DNA of 64,000 bases. It comes from Dioscorea cayenensis subsp. rotundata (taxonomy: Eukaryota; Streptophyta; Magnoliopsida; Dioscoreales; Dioscoreaceae). Below the pieces are notes generated by a model. That model did not search any database and was not told where the DNA came from. It was given only the letters and a program-made list of their open reading frames with translations. The stretch lies in NCBI RefSeq assembly GCF_009730915.1, contig NC_052479.1, positions 27,467,610-27,531,609 of the forward strand. The letters are read 5' to 3'. The first letter of the stretch is position 1. Each line of letters begins with the position of its first letter. Positions 33,960-45,972 of the stretch are shown here, in pieces. The translations under genes were made by a program, and so were the position numbers.

Positions 33960-34195
33960 GTCATTTTTACCACTAGTGCTTGTGATTAAGAAGTTTCAAA
34001 TTAGAGTTTTCAGATTACAATTCATTTTTTTAATCCCATGTGAAAGTTCTATGTGAGAAATACCTCTCGTTTTCTATTCTAGGGTTATATGACGGGAGTT
34101 ATCCCTAAAAAGTCAATCAAGTCACCATAATTGATGTATCTCTGTACCTGTTTGTACTTTACTTTATCTCTTGTTGAGTTTGTCAAAAAAAATTT
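33960..34195 (+). mobile_element. SINE-like repeat, member 2
   Basis: Shares CAGATTACAATTCA and the tail AGTCAATCAAGTCACCATAA, TTGATGTATCTCTGTACCTG, TTTGTACTTT with the other members and ends in a T-rich/A-rich tract directly at the start of direct-repeat copy 2. Confidence 0.45.
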
Positions 34196-34196
34196 A

Positions 34197-34975
34197 TATA
34201 ATTATATTTAAATTAATAAAAATAAATTTATAATTTAATATTAATTAAAAATATTTTTAATTTTTGTTTTGGATCTAGGTTATAGTCACCGATGGTAAAC
34301 ATAAGAAAAAAAAAATTCATATAACACTATATTAAAACAGAAATTACAAATTTATCATGATTTACAGTTTTTTTTATTTGTGCGTTTTTAGAAAAATATA
34401 ATTATAATAATAAAATAATTTCATATGAAAAGGAGAAAGATTTTCAATAGAATTGTGTACATTAATTGTGATAATTGCACTATAATTAGTGATTGCTCTA
34501 TATTCACAGCATCCCCTGATAATTAAAAGTGATCAATGGCCTCATGACCTATTGATATCAGATTCTTTGCGTAAGGTTCTTGTTTCAAGAAAAATGCTAA
34601 AATCAAAACTTATGCAAAATGAAAGCATGATGTTGAGCTTGCAAATGCGTTCTTCATTAGTGCATGTCCTTAACTAAAATTTTAAATCAAGATTCTTCTC
34701 GTCTAGTGGAAAAAAATAACAAAAATTTAAAAAAAAAGTGTATTTTTACCGAGTTTTGTTGATTTTGAAATAATTAAGTTTTTTTAAATAAACCATGAAA
34801 TAACTAAGTTACGCAAACATATGAAAAATATATTAATTATCACTGATTTCAGTCAAATTCAATTACTGCATCATTACAAAACCATTTTTAAGTGTACTTA
34901 GTTACAAGTTACAATATTTAGCCGCATCAAATTAAAAATACAACACCCATGAATATATATATATATATAATAATT
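34197..34975 (+). repeat. Direct repeat copy 2 (partner 30870-31560)
   Basis: Same block order as copy 1, with an added segment at 34531-34740 that copy 1 lacks. Ends in an (AT)n run like copy 1. Confidence 0.8.
34531..34740 (+). mobile_element. SINE-like insertion in repeat copy 2
   Basis: About 210 bp between AATTAAAAGTG and AAAAAAAGTG, a short flanking duplication, with an A-rich 3' tail. AATGGCCTCATGACC and GGTTCTTGTTTCAAG occupy A-box- and B-box-like positions. The uninterrupted site is seen in copy 1 at about 31200-31210. Confidence 0.6.
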
Positions 34976-35509
34976 AGTGCATGAATCACGTTTATACATT
35001 TGTTTTCATATTATATTATTTATTTTTCTCACATCAATAATTCACTCATCCAGCCGCCCACCTTTTGTAAGCACCAACACATCTCCAGTGACCAGGCTAT
35101 TGATAGTGTCAATTCCTGTCTATACTTTAGTTGTTCAACATATTCCTGACTCAATTCTTGATTCTATAGCTACATCAGCATAAGGACAGCAATTGTAGTG
35201 GTCTTCTGCTTATAAGTTGGAACATAATTAGTGCTGACAAATCTAAAGGTGTTGGTTTTTAAAAACTTGAAGTTTGTGAGAACAGCTTTGATGGTAATTT
35301 TTTTTAGATTTCTTTCTCAACTCTCCAAATATTTTTTGGATTGATATTTTGAAGTGCAAATATGGAGAGGTTCGTCCTTGGAATTTTCAGATCCCTTCAA
35401 AATGTTCTTGATTTTTTAGATTTCTTTGTGAAAATATGGACCTGATCGAGTCCAATCTTCGGATCAATTCTATTAATCATAAAAATATTTTTATTTTGAA
35501 TAATCCTTG

Positions 35510-36147
35510 AGTGTCTTTGGTTTCACGGAATAGGAATAGAAAGAGGAATGGGAAAAATAGTAATGATACTGTAGGAATAGGAATGTGAATGAAAATTGTG
35601 TTTGGTTGGAGAATATTTCATTGGGAATGAAAAAAATTTAAGAAGGGAATGTGACAAAATTACTTTTATACCTTTGATACAAAAAAATCTGATTAATGAT
35701 AAATAAATTTTTTATCTAAAAAATATTTTGAATATTATTATTAAGAATAATTATTGTAATTAAATATTCACATTAAATATCTCATTTTAATTAATTATTA
35801 GTTTAACAGGCAAAAATATCATTTTACTTTTATTATTGTAATTATATATAATAATTTTTATTTTTATTTTTATTTAATTTAATTATTATAGTTAATTATT
35901 TAATTTTATAAGTTTTATTTAATTAAATATTCTGAGAGTAAAAAAACTATAGTATTCACTCCTCCCTAGATAGTTTCATTTCTCCCAATTTTGAGGGTAA
36001 TGCATAATATGCCTCTACAATACCACTATTTATTACCTACACATTCCATTTCTGTTCTAACAGTTGTGTATCCAAACATGAGTATAAACTACTATTGATA
36101 ACGATTCTCATTCTAATAGTGTTTATTACCTCCATCCAAATACACCA
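35510..36147. mobile_element. MITE inserted in LINE fragment 2
   Basis: The LINE reads ...AATCCTTG before and TTGGTGTTT after; LINE fragment 1 has the joined AATCCTTGGTGTTTC at 26840. Ends AGTGTCTTTGGTTTCACGG and CCATCCAAATACACC are imperfect inverted repeats and TTG is duplicated. About 638 bp, AT-rich, no ORF. A three-base target duplication fits PIF/Harbinger-type MITEs, although the usual target is TWA. Confidence 0.75.
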
Positions 36148-37008
36148 TTGGTGTTTTGATGTTCCTATATGTTTGAAACCGTCTTACACTAATATGGAAC
36201 TTATGAATCTCAATGTTCAAATTGCTGATCTTATGGAAAATTCTAATTGGGATTTCAATGCTCTGACTGATTTTTTAGGCCCCAAATTTAATTCTCCTAT
36301 CAAGTCCTTTTGTCAAATAAATCCCGGGAGTCTTAATCATTGGGTTTGGCTTCCTGGCCTCAATCAGGTTGTGTCAGAAGTTTATTCCTTCTTGAACTCA
36401 AATTTTGATAACTTGGCTATCTTGAAGGGTTGGAAGAATTTATGGAAATTAATTACTTCTCAAAGAGCCAAGTCTCATTCACTCTTTGAATCTGATTGCT
36501 GATGATAATTGTATGCTTTGTAACAAATTAACAATAGCAGGTGAAACATCGATAACCTCTTTAATGCATGTCCCAAATCCCTCATGGTTTTGGAGATAAA
36601 AATTGAAGAGGACACATATTAATTTTGATTCCTTGAATGATATAATATCTTTGTATCTTACAATGGAGTATACTAAAAACACAAACTTGCAAAGAGAAAT
36701 TTTACTTCTTAACTGTTTCAATGCATTTTCATCTGACTGCTATCTTTATTGCAGATGCCTCTTAGATCTCTGAAAATCAAGCTGGTGGGGCAGGTTTTGT
36801 CTTAACTAATGCTAATAAAAATATTATTGTGGCAGGTTGTACTTAAATAGAGGCTAATTTGGTAGTTGAAACTGAGCTATGTGCAGTTAAAGTTGGACTC
36901 AAAGTTGCTAAGGAATGGAGACTGAACATTTGCTTCATCTCCACAGATTGTAGATAATTCAATCAAATTCTTATTGATGATCAAAATGGCAATAATTGGA
37001 GGCTCAGG

Positions 37009-37176
37009 CATCTCGCCTGGTTCTAGAACCAGGATAATATCTGGTTTTAGCCTATTATATTTTGACACGTGTCATATATGATATTATTATTTTTTTCTAT
37101 TGTGATTTAGGGAGACATACCATGTTTTAATATGCTGGAACAAGAATATACCATGGTTCCAGAACTAGGTGAGATG
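37009..37176. mobile_element. Short MITE in the RNase H part of LINE fragment 2
   Basis: Terminal inverted repeats of about 28 bp: CATCTCGCCTGGTTCTAGAA on the left and the inverse of GTTCCAGAACTAGGTGAGATG on the right. About 168 bp in total, AT-rich centre. Confidence 0.7.
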
Positions 37177-37409
37177 ACTTTATCTCTCCCTAGGTGATCA
37201 ATGAGAAGCATTAAGCAGGATGGGTTTTGCTTGCAACTTTGCCTGTATCTTTGTGTTGTCTTAGGTTTTTTCTACTTTACAGTTGTAACATTTTGTTTTT
37301 GAATTTTAGTTTCTGTTAATAAAAATAGCTACAACGGTCCATAATTAATTAAGCAAATAAAATCAAGTCTCTGGAAATAACAATGAAGCAGTAAAATCTT
37401 ACTTTGCTT

Positions 37410-40400
37410 CTAATCAAGCTGCAGCGATCCATCGCTATAGACAATATCTTGCATTTTCCGAGCAGCAGCAGTCAGTGTTGCTTCGCTCTTGCAGAAAGCA
37501 AACCTAATGTATCTATTTGGATAGATCTCACCATTAGAATCCAAATGGAAGAACCCGGAGCCGGGCACTGCTGCCACACTCGGCTTTTCGAATCAAGGCT
37601 CTAACATAATCAACCTGCAAAGCTTCATGTCAATTAAGATATAGCAGCATTCAACTTTTTCAACCATACACAACCAATTTGATTTTCAGAAGCATTAAGT
37701 ATTATAATTTCAAAATCGAAGAAAATGTGTGATGCATACATCTGAGTGTAACCAGTTCTTGGGAATCTCTGCAAAGTGCAAACACAAATACTGAACCCTG
37801 AGGTTTGCACTGGATTTCAAAGCCGAGCTTGGACAATATGACCACAATGTGATCTCTCATGGCCTCATATTCCTTTAACCACAAGCACAAGTAAAACCAA
37901 AGCTGAGCCGTTCATTGCTCGATAAAAATTTATATCCATTAAGAGCATCGCGTGATAGAAAGTTGAAAGTTGATTTGTGATGGTCACTCTTCATAAGGAT
38001 GTAAAGTAGGATGGGGAGCTCGTCAAAGCAGTTAGTGCGGCTTCCTGAAAAGGTGAGGGAGCCGAATCTGTAATCATGATGTGAATGTTTCTGATTGCAG
38101 ATGCTATGTTTGCTGTCGCACAAGCCCAACCGATCCTCCAACCCGTTTTGGTTTCATAAACATCACAATAGTGTGTATTGTCTAACAATTAGAGCATCTT
38201 TGAAGCAGTTCTTGTTAGTCAAGGACTCAAATGACTCAAGTTAAATCATCAAAGAAACAAAAGCAGATAAGAAGTTAGAACTTTCATAGGATCAGCGTAT
38301 TAAACAGCATAGAAGAAGTAAATCCTCAACTCTAGTGGTTCTTATTTCTTATTGATGTGAAAAATATTAGATTAGATAACCAAAGCTTCTTGTTGCTACC
38401 TGTGACACTGAAAGTCTTGGATAGTGAGGATGTCACAATGGTCCTTTCTCGCATTCCAGGAAGAGAAGCAAGGCATATATGTTTGTGATCGTCATATGTT
38501 ATATATTTATAAACCTGGAGAAATTCAAGATATTAATAATCTCAATATATATATACATACATACAAAAAAACAACTTTTCAATTAAAAACTAGTTATATA
38601 ATGACAAATTGACAATAGAAATGTAATTACAATTGAATGATTGGAGACTTTTAGAATTTTTTTTCCCAGTATTAGAACATTAGAAATTAGCTATAGTAAA
38701 GTGTTTAACACAACAAATGCCGTGAAACTTAATTCAGCTCCCAATTCTCTTCAATATTTTTTGAAGTCTTAGATATTGAAAATTGCAGCAAACGAAGGCA
38801 TTCACATCTTGTACTTAATATTAAGAAAGTAAAAGCAGAATTCATACTTCATCAGTAATGGCAAAGCAATTCATTTTGCCGCAAGCTCCAGCAATGACTT
38901 CAAGCTCTTCCTTGATGAAAACTTTCCCAGTTGGATTATGGGGACTGTTTTAATGCCAGTTAGTGTTTTGTGAGTTCTAAAGCATAGGGAAAAAAATAAC
39001 AAGTTGTCACTTATTTATGGCCAAGGCATGTAGCTAATTGGATATGCCAAAACAATTTTAACAGAGGACGGAGCAAAGTGCATGCATATATGTTCAGTCA
39101 TGACTACACTAAACTGGCACTGTGTACATCAGTGAATGGGAAGAATAATATGAAAACATAGATAGTAACAAATATGATTTGTTCTTAATTTGTGTCAAAC
39201 AATAAAAGAAAAGTTACCATCACAACAACATCAAGTTCCATGACACAAATAATTCTTATATAGAACAGATTTCCAAATTGCTCCTCATTGTTATTGATCA
39301 GAAGACAAGGCTGCCAACATACAAACAAAAAAATATAATGCTTCTTCTTCCCAAATAACTGGCTACATCATGAGTGAATAATTCTTTAAGAATATAATCT
39401 TGGAAAATGAAAGCATAATAAGCGGCTACCTCTCACCTGTTCAAAACCACAGCTTTTGTTCGTGCATTACAGGATTTCATGAATTTATCCATATTTAAAC
39501 TCCAGTGAGATGGATCCAGTGGCACATAAACCTAGTAGAATCAATTTGACAGGTCATTAGTGAAAGTAGTATAGCTGAAACATAAAATAAGCATAAGAAA
39601 CTTATCAGATCCAAAGTTAGTACTGAACATATAAAGCATTCGATCTAGACATGTTAATTTAATTCAGCAAATAATCCATGAAGAGCTCAATTATGCAGTT
39701 ATTTATAACAAACTCACAGGCACTCCTCCAGCCAGCTGCCAGACTGATGCATGTTTCGTAAGTTTCATAAGCAGGATCAAACAACAAAACTTCGTCACCT
39801 TGATCTATTACTGTTTCAAAGCCATCCAAAGTCCTGAGTTTTCATCATTTAAAGTGTGTTTAGATGGAAGAAAAACAGAGGAAAAGAGAAGCAATAAGAC
39901 ATTTTTTTTTTCTCTTCCTTTGGTTTCCACTTTCCATCGACCACAACACTGCATTAAAAAAAACTATACACAAAACATAACATACTTGCAAACACTGTTG
40001 CGGAAAATGCTTTAGTCTGGTCACAAGAAATCACATAATCAGTAAGAGGATCAGTATCAAGACCATAACTCTCTTTCATCTTCATTGCCAACAAATCACA
40101 AACTCCTTGCACATGACTGAAACAAAAACAACTTTCACCAGTAAAAACATAACATACGACCATCAACATCAAGAATAAGATCACAGACTTAATAAAGTTA
40201 CAACAAGAATTAAAACGAAAAACTCTCGTGTAAAAGCATAACAGGCCATAACTTGCTTTCATCTTTATGCCAACAAATCTCCAATCCTTTCAACATGCCT
40301 AAAAACAAACAATTTTCACTACTAATAACATGAAAGTGGAACAGAAGCATTAAGAACAAGGCCAAGATTTGAATAATGTTACAAAAAGAAGTGAAATAAA

Positions 40401-40883
40401 AATAATAATCTCCAAGTGGTTAGTATGAAAATCATAACTTTCTTTGTCTTCGTTGCCAACAAATCACAAACCTCTTGCAAACGCCGAAAACCGACTTTCA
40501 CCGCTAAAAATATGAAGTAAGAATGTCAGCATTTACATCAAGAATTGGAACAAAAAGGTAACATTTGAATGGCTAGTCTAAAAAAAAACCAACTTTCACC
40601 GCTAAAAAATAAAAACATAATATAAGAACAGTAAAATCAAGAGAAACTCAACAGAATTGAAGAAATTTAGAAGAAGATTTGAGAGCTGGGTGAGAGAATG
40701 CCTGTATTGATTGAGGTCCGCATCAATGGCCGAGATGGCGGCCTTTTTGACCGCAATAGGGGCAGGGAAGTCTGGAAATCCCTCGGCGAGGTTAATGGCT
40801 CCGCAACGCTGCGCTAAGTGGGAGAGCTCTTGGATTGGCGATGGTTTGAGCTTCAGAGCAACCTGCGAGAGCTTCTCGTCCAT
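37410..40883 (-). pseudogene. Class I/II PLP-dependent aminotransferase (kynurenine/glutamine transaminase-like), degenerate
   Basis: The family moves amino groups between amino acids and 2-oxo acids. Nine exons fit: 40883-40702, 40116-39986, 39833-39718, 39531-39437, 38944-38848, 38514-38400, 38142-37988, 37872-37740, 37614-37410. Motifs: INLAEGFPDFPAP, QGDEVLLFDPAYETYE, VVLNSPHNPTGK split over two exons, ITDEVY, TSSLSKTFSVTG with the PLP-binding Lys, GWRIGWA and YIRFAFCKSE. Lesions: a 4-bp duplication in exon 3 (about 39730), TGA at 37991-37993, a 7-bp duplication in exon 8 (about 37776), one extra base in exon 9 (about 37582), a GC and not GT after exon 1, and GG where the exon 7 acceptor AG should be. 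That many lesions make a pseudogene much likelier than sequence error alone. Confidence 0.78.
40061..40620 (-). repeat. Tandem triplication of aminotransferase exon 2 and flank
   Basis: Three units of about 185 bp start at 40061, 40249 and 40434. Each has CATAACT..CTTT, GCCAACAAATC and an AACTTTCACC-like tail in order. The first contains the working exon 2; the other two, within intron 1, are decayed copies whose exon sequence is no longer open. Confidence 0.75.
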
Positions 40884-41029
40884 TGCGCTCTCTCTCTCTC
40901 AAACTCTGTTTTTTTTTTCTTGAGATAATGTGTTTTTCTTTTTTCCGGAAAACACCCTCAATTTTACTTTAATTTTAAGCAACTGAATTAATTTTGGTGT
41001 ATTTTAACGTATATATACATATACTTTTG

Positions 41030-43034
41030 AAAATGGGAGGGAGGTTGGGGATGCTGATCTTCAAAGGCTCTGACCGGAGACTAGGTAAGAGAGTTCTGAT
41101 AGTCTTCTCAAATACAGATTCTGATTCATCTGAGTCATAGTCTATCTCAGGGAGACCGCTCTCTGTAGCAGAGACTCCCAGAGAAAGATCTTTGGGAAGG
41201 CCACCTCCCAAGTTCCCCGAGGACACCGCCTGAGAAGCGGGAACCGTCGTGTCAAAGGGCGCCAAAAAGGTGGGCGGAGGTATAACTATTCCCACAGACG
41301 GGACTAGAGACCACAATCCAGCAATCAATTGCCATTTAAAACCACTGAGGGAGCAACATAAGGGAGCTTCGAAGCTATGCCCAACTCATCCCCTGGTACC
41401 CTTAAAAAGAGATCCCTATAAGGGTCCCCAGGTCAGGTTGCATCACCACTCTCCGCACCAAGCGTGTCTACCACCACTTCCTTTGTCACAAGGCCCCCAC
41501 CCAAGTGCTTTCCCAGTCACCTGCAAAGGTTGTTCACCCAAAGACACGGGGTTAACTTCGCTAACAGGCTGCACCGGGGGCCCACTACCGACCAGGGTGG
41601 GCTCAATCTGAACAACCAAACTTCAGCCAGCATTAATACAATTCACCTCCAATTCTGACCCAACATAGGAGGGATGGCCCACGGGAGCTGAGAGTTTCTC
41701 ATGAGACGGGCCGAGAATTCCATCCTGGGTCGTCTCAACCTCATCCAATACAAGGGCAGCCACAACACTAGCACCCTCGCGGACCTCACGTGCCGCAGAG
41801 TCACCCGTACGAGGTAACATGGCTCCATATGCGTGGGCCAATAGAGGATCGACAGCAACCATATGGTGAGCTGGCGGGATGGTCGACACATGGCAGCGAT
41901 GCATGTGAGGGGGCGACACGCATTGTTTCCCGATTCTCATGCACGTCCAAACCTCGGACGTCGCTCGCTTCACGATTTTTCCAGAAACCATCAGTCCGTC
42001 CGCGATCTCCCTTGTGACCATCGGTCCGACGAGGCCTCCAGGTTTTTCCGTTTATCTTCATCCGCGTGACGGGGACACATCCCTCGGCACCGGTCTCCGG
42101 TGACCATCACCACCGCGGGAGTTGCACTCCACCGCGTGTAATGGTTTGGAGAGAGCTTGAGCCCCCTGCTCTGGGAACACAGTCCTCCACACCAGTGTGA
42201 CTCTCGAAACTTCTCGTCTCCAGTGAGGAATAGTTTGCAATCTTCTGAGAAGCCACCGACACCTCCGGTTTATCAGTTCACACCGCCACCGGGGGCTGAG
42301 TCATCTGGCTTTTCCCTTTATCCGTCGCCCCATCACCCGTGAGGCCGCAAGGGACGGTAGAAGACCTAGGTAACACATACCTCTCCAGATCCCTGCGATA
42401 CAAAGGAAGCTCACTTCTATCTCCGGTGATGAGGACCCGGCAGCGTCTCATCCCGAAACTCAGATCACCCTCCACCGGTAAAGACACCTCCATTTTCCGA
42501 CGAACAAGAACTAAGATGAAGCTCTTGTTCGGCTGGGACATCTTCGACACAACAACGAGATCTCCCACCGGCTTCAGGATCTCAGTGATTACGCTCCCAC
42601 ACCAGCCATGTAATGGCACGTTCCACAAATGCACCCATTGACCAACCCCGGACGCCTTCCCCAGCGCTCCCAGATCTGTCGTCCAAGGAGCAAAAGACAT
42701 CGAGCAAAGTCCCTGCCTCGACGAGAGCTCAAAGGTACCCAACGAGCAAGCTTGGTGAGCATACTTCTACACTTCGTCGCAGCTTGGTGTTCTCTGGGCA
42801 GCAGGAGGATCCCATCGGTGGAGATGCTCCCAGTGGAGGGGTCTCTGATCGAGGCTGGGGTAGTGCTCATCTGTGTGGGTCCTGGCCAGTCCGGTGTTTG
42901 ACTGGCATGTTTTGTTCCCATTTCTAGTGGGACTTTTGTGTTCTGTTATTGTATCTGACCGGGTTGAGTCTGACTTTTGTTCTTTCTCTTTTATTTATTG
43001 CATGTGGTTTATCCATCTTTTTAAAAAAAAAAAA
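41030..43034. mobile_element. LINE-like region: antisense ORF1-type coding and plus-strand poly(A) end
   Basis: Minus-strand frames at 42742-42278, with neighbours down to about 41036, encode a protein resembling plant LINE ORF1 or DUF4283-type gag proteins (QWVHLWNVPLHGWCGS, ILKPVGDLV, RRCRVLITGDRSELPLY). The region is more GC-rich than its surroundings. At the other end the plus strand reads GTGGTTTATCCATCTTTTT followed by 14 A, which looks like a LINE 3' end in the opposite direction. The frames are broken. A 5'-inverted insertion would explain the opposed orientations. Confidence 0.45.
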
Positions 43035-44620
43035 AATTTTTTTTTGAGGGCTGCCAATTATTTTTATGAATTATTTTGATTTTATAAGTTTGTATATCTC
43101 TGGATTTAAACTTTATAGATTTATCTTGAGATTGAGATTTTAAATTGTGAGTTATTTTTTCAAAAAAGAAATCTAACATGCTGGGGTTTTGACTTTGATT
43201 GAAAAAGTAAATTATTAAACAAACTTTCCACTTTGATGAAAATCAGTGAAGGAAGAATTTCAAAGAAAAAAGAAATTGGTGGTTGATTCCAAAATATTGT
43301 TTTCGGACCATTCAAGTAAATTTTTATTATATTACGATTTCATTGTTGTATGCGTACATCATATGCAAATTATATATTGTTTTATATTGATTAGTACTTA
43401 GGAGTTATTATAACATGATAATTAAGCTTTACAATATGATAATTGGAATTTCAATCCCTTTATAAGCCGAAAGTTAAATGTTCAAATCTCTCTCCACATG
43501 AAGATTGGCGGTTTGTTGTTTGCCCACATCTATTTTTAAAAAATGGCTTGATATGTTTAATTAGTATAATAAAAAGATTTATTGATTTTTTTCTCCATTT
43601 ATAGTATAATTGGTAAGTTTCACGAAGGCGTTTGTTGCTTCTTTGATTAAATTCAAAGAGATGTTTCGATTTGAAATTCTTTATTTTGTTTTGTTTTTGT
43701 TAATAAAAACTATTTTTTTTAGCAATAATTGATTATGTAGAGTGTGGATTAGATAAATTATTTCTTTATCAAATAATAAAAATTTGTGACAACCACTGTG
43801 TAGCAAGGTGGGCAAACATAGTGTCAAAACTCTGCTCCATGGTATTATAGCAATACTTTTCATCCATTGTTCTTGAGCCTAGGTATTGTTTACAACATTG
43901 TTCAAATAGATCCCGAGTGGGTCCTCTATGGGAGGTGTCGTATCCCTCCTTTCCAATGTTTCATGTTAGGGAGATTTATTAGCTCAGTATAGTTTTTATA
44001 TATCTCTTGGGCGGGAATGTGGTAAATTTTCATTACCCCATGTGACACATGACAGAGTTAATAAATCCTTAAATGATCGATAGGCCATCATAACTAGTGC
44101 ACTTCTGTACTTGTTTGTCCTTTGATAAATCTTAAACGGAGAGTGCTTGTCACCTATTGTAAAAAAAAAAAAACTTGATTTGTTAGCAAAATATTCAATT
44201 TTTCTCTTTTAAAATTTTTTTATGTAAAATTATGTTTTTAATGATATTCTAACTTGATGCAAGTCACTTCTCCTAATTCATGTAATCAATTTGTAAAAAA
44301 ATTAATTATATGATTAAACATAATTTATGATATTGATTATGTTAAAATTAGGCTAGTTGCTAAAGACTGTTTAATCTATTGGTGGTATAAGGTGTTTATG
44401 TCCGCTGAAGAAGCGAACTCAATTTTTAACTCACATATAGGTGAAAGGCATAGGTGTTGTAGAACTTGCATTCTCCCTCCTCACGTATACCATCCCTAAC
44501 AAGTTGCTTATCCACATTATTCAAAGATTTTCCACTCTTTGGATTATCTATACTGAGTGACACTAGAGATCCTTACACAAAGGCGGAGAAATTATTTTTA
44601 GGACAGTGCATCACACACCT
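43035..44620. other. Non-coding AT-rich DNA
   Basis: No gene recognised. Contains a member of the SINE-like family at 43860-44175. Confidence 0.5.
43860..44175 (+). mobile_element. SINE-like repeat, member 3
   Basis: Tail GGCCATCATAACTAGTGCAC, TTCTGTACTTGTTTGTCCTT and a terminal run of A (44160-44173). The tail matches members at 32775 and 33960; the head is poorly conserved. Confidence 0.45.
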
Positions 44621-45735
44621 AATCCTAGGTTTTGAGTTTCTAACTTGGATTTACTAGTTTTAATTAATTGATTAACATGTTCTAGTCTAATCATATATTA
44701 TAATGGATTAGATTGATTAAATAAAAATATAAATCAACACTTTTCTATGAATTTAGATTGAGTTCAAACTTTTAGTCTTACTTGAACTTTATTCATATTG
44801 AAATCGTTTGTAGTTTCAAGTAAGATTAGAACTCTTATTTCTAGTCTAGTTTGGAATAATAAAACTATAAAAGCTTTTTGTTATCCAATAATATGATGTA
44901 AGAGTTTTATGTAGAAGAACAACGTAGTACACATCACAGTTGTCTAACTGATTTGCAGGGAAAAAGCTTTTGAAGGTTTGGTTTTTTTCTTTTTCATGTT
45001 ATATTTACTGTAATATATGTGGAAATTATGTTATCGTTTCTGAGATGAATAGTTAATGATCTTGAGTTGTTCTCTTTTGCTTTATCATTATTTTTGTATG
45101 CATATATATAAATAACTTTTAATTTTTGTGTGAATCATGTGAATTAATCATGACTTAATCTAAATTTATGCATCCATTTAAGAAATCCTACTTTTAGTCA
45201 AATTCAAAGTAGAAAAATAACTTTTAATTTTTTGTGAATTATAGGGATTAATTATGACTTAATCTAATTAAATTTATGCATACATGTAAGAACTCCTAAT
45301 TCTACTCAAATTCAAAGTAGAAAAATAACTTTTTAATTTTTTTGTGAATTATATGGATTAATTATGACTTAATCTAATTAAATTTATGCATACATGTAAG
45401 AATTCCTACTTCTAGTCAAATTCAAAGTAGAAAAATTATAATACTAGATATTGGATAATAATTTAGAGTATTGCTTTCAATGCTTAATCCCAGGCTTTGA
45501 GTTTCTAATTTAGATTTAATGTTTTAATTAATTGCTTACATGCTATATATAGTCTAATCATGTATCATAATAGATAAAGAGATTGATTAAATGAGAATAT
45601 AAATCTATAATTTTATCTGAGTTCAAACTTTTAATTTTACATGAACTTTGTTTATATTAAACCCTGAATAGTTTAGAGTATGATTAGAACTTTTCTTCTA
45701 GTCTAATTGGGAAATAATGAAGCTATAAAAGTAAA
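44621..45735 (+). repeat. Duplicated segment upstream of the ASG1-like locus
   Basis: 44621-44880 and 45485-45735 are diverged direct copies of about 255 bp. Shared blocks include TTTGAGTTTCTAA, TTTTAATTAATTG, AGTCTAATCAT and GAGTTCAAACTTTTA, and both end in AATAATAAAACTATAAAAGC- or AATAATGAAGCTATAAAAG-like sequence. ACTATAAAAG could be a TATA box in each. Confidence 0.75.
45112..45435 (+). repeat. Three tandem units of about 108 bp
   Basis: Units start at 45112, 45217 and 45325. Each runs from ATAACTTTT through GACTTAATCTAA and TTTATGCAT to CAAATTCAAAGTAGAAAA. Units 2 and 3 are closest to each other. Confidence 0.9.
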
Positions 45736-45972
45736 ATTGTTATTCTGCTGAATGAGTTCTACATCCAACAACAACATAGTGTAAAATAATTATTATATAA
45801 AAGATTCTTGAAAAAGAATTTCATGTATATTTCTTCCTCAAAATTATTTATATGTATTTTGTGCAGATGGGAGACTATATGAGATCAAATACAGTAAGAA
45901 CATGACCAATAGGATTATCTTTAGGAGATGATGAAACTTTTCTAACACGTGTTAGAAGAGTGTTTAATCTAA

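Larger units (their letters stand above)
31561..34196. other. Non-coding AT-rich DNA with two SINE-like repeats
   Basis: No gene recognised. An (AT)n run at about 31537-31556 precedes it. It contains two members of a dispersed repeat family (listed separately) and a triple GGACCT motif at 33595-33613. Confidence 0.5.
35115..37330 (+). mobile_element. LINE fragment 2 (RT C-terminus, zf-RVT, RNase H)
   Basis: Related to LINE fragment 1. Conceptual pieces: IPVYTLVVQHIPDSILDSIA at 35125 (RT), CFDVPICLKPSYTNMEL and NHWVWLPGLNQ at 36150-36370, GWKNLWKLITSQRAKS at 36430, then RNase H-like GGAGFVLTNANKNIIVAGC at 36790 and NICFISTDC at 36930. Two MITEs interrupt it (35510-36147 and 37009-37176). Several stops make it dead. 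The order RT, zinc domain, RNase H is normal for plant L1-type elements. Confidence 0.7.

Noticed and set aside
41249..42069. Plus-strand frames in the GC-rich LINE-like block
   Set aside because: They are antisense to the ORF1-like coding strand and show no domain.
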